Shown here piece by piece: positions 7,482 through 8,128 of a DNA stretch of 8,128 bases. The DNA is taken from assembly GCA_002710885.1 (NCBI GenBank), contig PAIW01000052.1, positions 6,652-14,779 on the forward strand, written 5' to 3'. The stretch comes from Chloroflexota bacterium (GTDB lineage Bacteria; Chloroflexota; Dehalococcoidia; SAR202; UBA11138). Under the pieces are notes generated by a model. It was given only the letters and a program-made list of their open reading frames with translations, did no database searches and was not told the origin of the DNA. Every line of letters starts with the position of its first letter. Positions within the stretch are counted from its first letter, which is position 1. Both the position numbers and the translations under genes were made by a program.

Positions 7482-7500
7482 CGATCAATTACGATCAATT
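7482..7500. repeat. Tandem CGATCAATT repeat upstream of the ligase-like gene
   Basis: CGATCAATT occurs twice with a 10-bp period (7482-7490 and 7492-7500), just upstream of the ligase ribosome binding site. The 10-mer CGATCAATTC at 7492-7501 recurs exactly at 7669-7678. One-helical-turn spacing would suit a DNA-binding protein, but the repeat is short and may be chance. Confidence 0.4.
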
Positions 7501-7593
7501 CTGCGCCGGATTGCCGACGCGGGGCAGTGACCGCCAATATCTACTTTGGAGAGACTAAACAAGACTCGCTCAGACGTCAACTCGTCGAGCGGA

Positions 7594-7859
7594 TTACACG
7601 ATTTTAGAGGCAGCGCTGGTGTCGGTGTCGGAATTGATGGTCCCGTTGATCGCCCTGGTCGAAGGAGCGATCAATTCACTTGCTGTCTGAGCGGCGAAGA
7701 AGTCGCCAGAGTCGCTCGATACGCTGAACGCGCATTCTTTGACCTCAGCTTCGGTGCCGGCTTCTCTGGTCCCTGAGACTGCCTGGGTCACGATGGCCAT
7801 GACTGACAGTAGCCCTAGAGCGTGAATCCGAGGTGGTTGTTCGTGAAGACGAATTTCAT
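7594..7859 (-). pseudogene. Possible degraded small secreted protein (frameshifted signal-peptide region)
   Basis: An ATG at 7859 opens MKFVFTNNHLGFTL and then meets a TAG. In another frame the same stretch continues without break as ALGLLSVMAIVTQAVSG and about 60 further, mostly polar residues to a TAA at 7594. Joined by a single-base shift near 7817-7825, the two halves read as a signal-peptide-like protein of about 88 residues: Lys near the start, a hydrophobic core, then a Ser/Thr/Asp-rich mature part. Either this is a broken gene, or only the 68-codon frame starting at the internal ATG 7800 is real; that start has no good ribosome binding site. An AAGGAG on the minus strand lies 22 nt before ATG 7859, too far for normal use. 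The protein is not recognised. A sequencing or assembly indel would give the same picture. Confidence 0.3.
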
Positions 7860-8046
7860 TGTGAGTGGTTCCCTATATATTCTCCTTAATTGCTAATATG
7901 GGACTATTACTGCGGTTCAACGTCACCAGAACGGGTGAAAGCGCGCAATCAGCCACATGGTCGATTAGCCGCCAATCTCGCCGATTCTACAGATCAAAAT
8001 AAACGATGCGCCTGTCGAGAGTTACAATCTGGCCTTCACTGTTGGG
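7860..8046. other. Intergenic region without a recognisable gene
   Basis: No convincing reading frame was found on either strand; the longest minus-strand start here gives only about 11 codons. The part at 7860-7910 is AT-rich. It holds an imperfect minus-strand promoter candidate, TTGAAC then TATTAG with a 16-nt spacer, followed by AAGGAG, pointing towards the degraded small frame. No terminator with a T-run was seen after the partial gene that ends at 8047. Confidence 0.5.
7963..7977. promoter_or_regulatory. Imperfect palindrome, possible protein-binding site
   Basis: GATTAGC-C-GCCAATC has 7-bp arms with one mismatch around a single central base. It lies about 35 bp upstream of the weak minus-strand promoter candidate in this gap. 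No regulator is known here, so this is only a candidate. Confidence 0.2.
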
Positions 8047-8128
8047 TCAGGACACTACCGCCGCATCGAAATCGCGAACATCTTCAAGCTGTTTTAGGAA
8101 TATGCCCTTATCGAGCATCCAACGATGC
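8047..8128 (-). CDS. C-terminal end of an unidentified protein, 5' part beyond window
   Basis: The minus strand entering from the right edge reads 26 codons (HRWMLDKGIFLKQLEDVRDF, then DAAVVS) to a TGA. Composition looks protein-like and amphipathic, while the two other frames on this strand hit stops within about 12 codons. The fragment is too short to assign a family. It is transcribed in the same direction as the ligase-like gene but is separated from it by nearly 600 bp, so co-transcription is doubtful. Confidence 0.4.
   Translation of the reverse strand, partial: HRWMLDKGIFLKQLEDVRDFDAAVVS

Noticed and set aside
7552..7580. Promoter for the ligase-like gene (TTGACG-17-TAGTCT, minus strand)
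   Set aside because: The -35 and spacing are good, but the -10 matches the consensus at only three of six positions, so it is not better supported than chance.
7923..7938. Short hairpin TCACC-6-GGTGA
   Set aside because: Five-base arms with no following T-run, too weak to call a terminator or operator.

Overview
The window is bacterial chromosomal DNA with moderately high GC. Genes are tightly packed, most starts follow strong GGAGG-type ribosome binding sites, and one promoter is close to the sigma-70 consensus. No ribosomal RNA, tRNA, transposase, phage gene or CRISPR array was seen. The gene content is that of an aerobic heterotroph that degrades oxidised or alicyclic organic compounds. 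The sequence alone does not fix the phylum. An environmental proteobacterium, actinobacterium or Chloroflexi-type bacterium would all fit.

Layout. Positions 1-4004 hold a three-gene operon on the minus strand, transcribed in the order GMC-family flavin dehydrogenase (2457-4004), alpha/beta hydrolase of the HSL esterase family (1463-2413), then type I Baeyer-Villiger monooxygenase (1-1411, with its C-terminus beyond the left edge). A TTGACC-17-TATCAT promoter lies just upstream of the operon. Positions 4005-4375 are a divergent regulatory region. The + strand then carries an M24 (creatinase/prolidase fold) protein at 4376-5524 whose five usual metal ligands are all replaced. Converging on it, 15 bp away, is a minus-strand ADP-forming acyl-CoA ligase-like gene (5540-7453) that appears to lack most of the nucleotide-binding half of its ATP-grasp domain. 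Positions 7454-8046 hold no confident gene, only a probable degraded secreted-protein reading frame and a few short repeats. The right edge has the likely last 26 codons of another minus-strand gene.

How the genes may work together (inference): GMC dehydrogenase (alcohol to ketone or aldehyde), Baeyer-Villiger monooxygenase (ketone to ester or lactone) and HSL esterase (ester to acid plus alcohol) form a coherent oxidative C-C cleavage route. An acyl-CoA ligase would be the natural next step, but the neighbouring ligase-like protein looks unable to bind ATP in the usual way. The M24 protein may hydrolyse a small amidino or amide compound, or may have lost hydrolase chemistry altogether.

The points most worth a second look are the metal-ligand-free M24 protein, the in-frame loss inside the ligase, the catabolic trio with its clean promoter, and the two in-frame starts of the M24 gene, each with its own good ribosome binding site.
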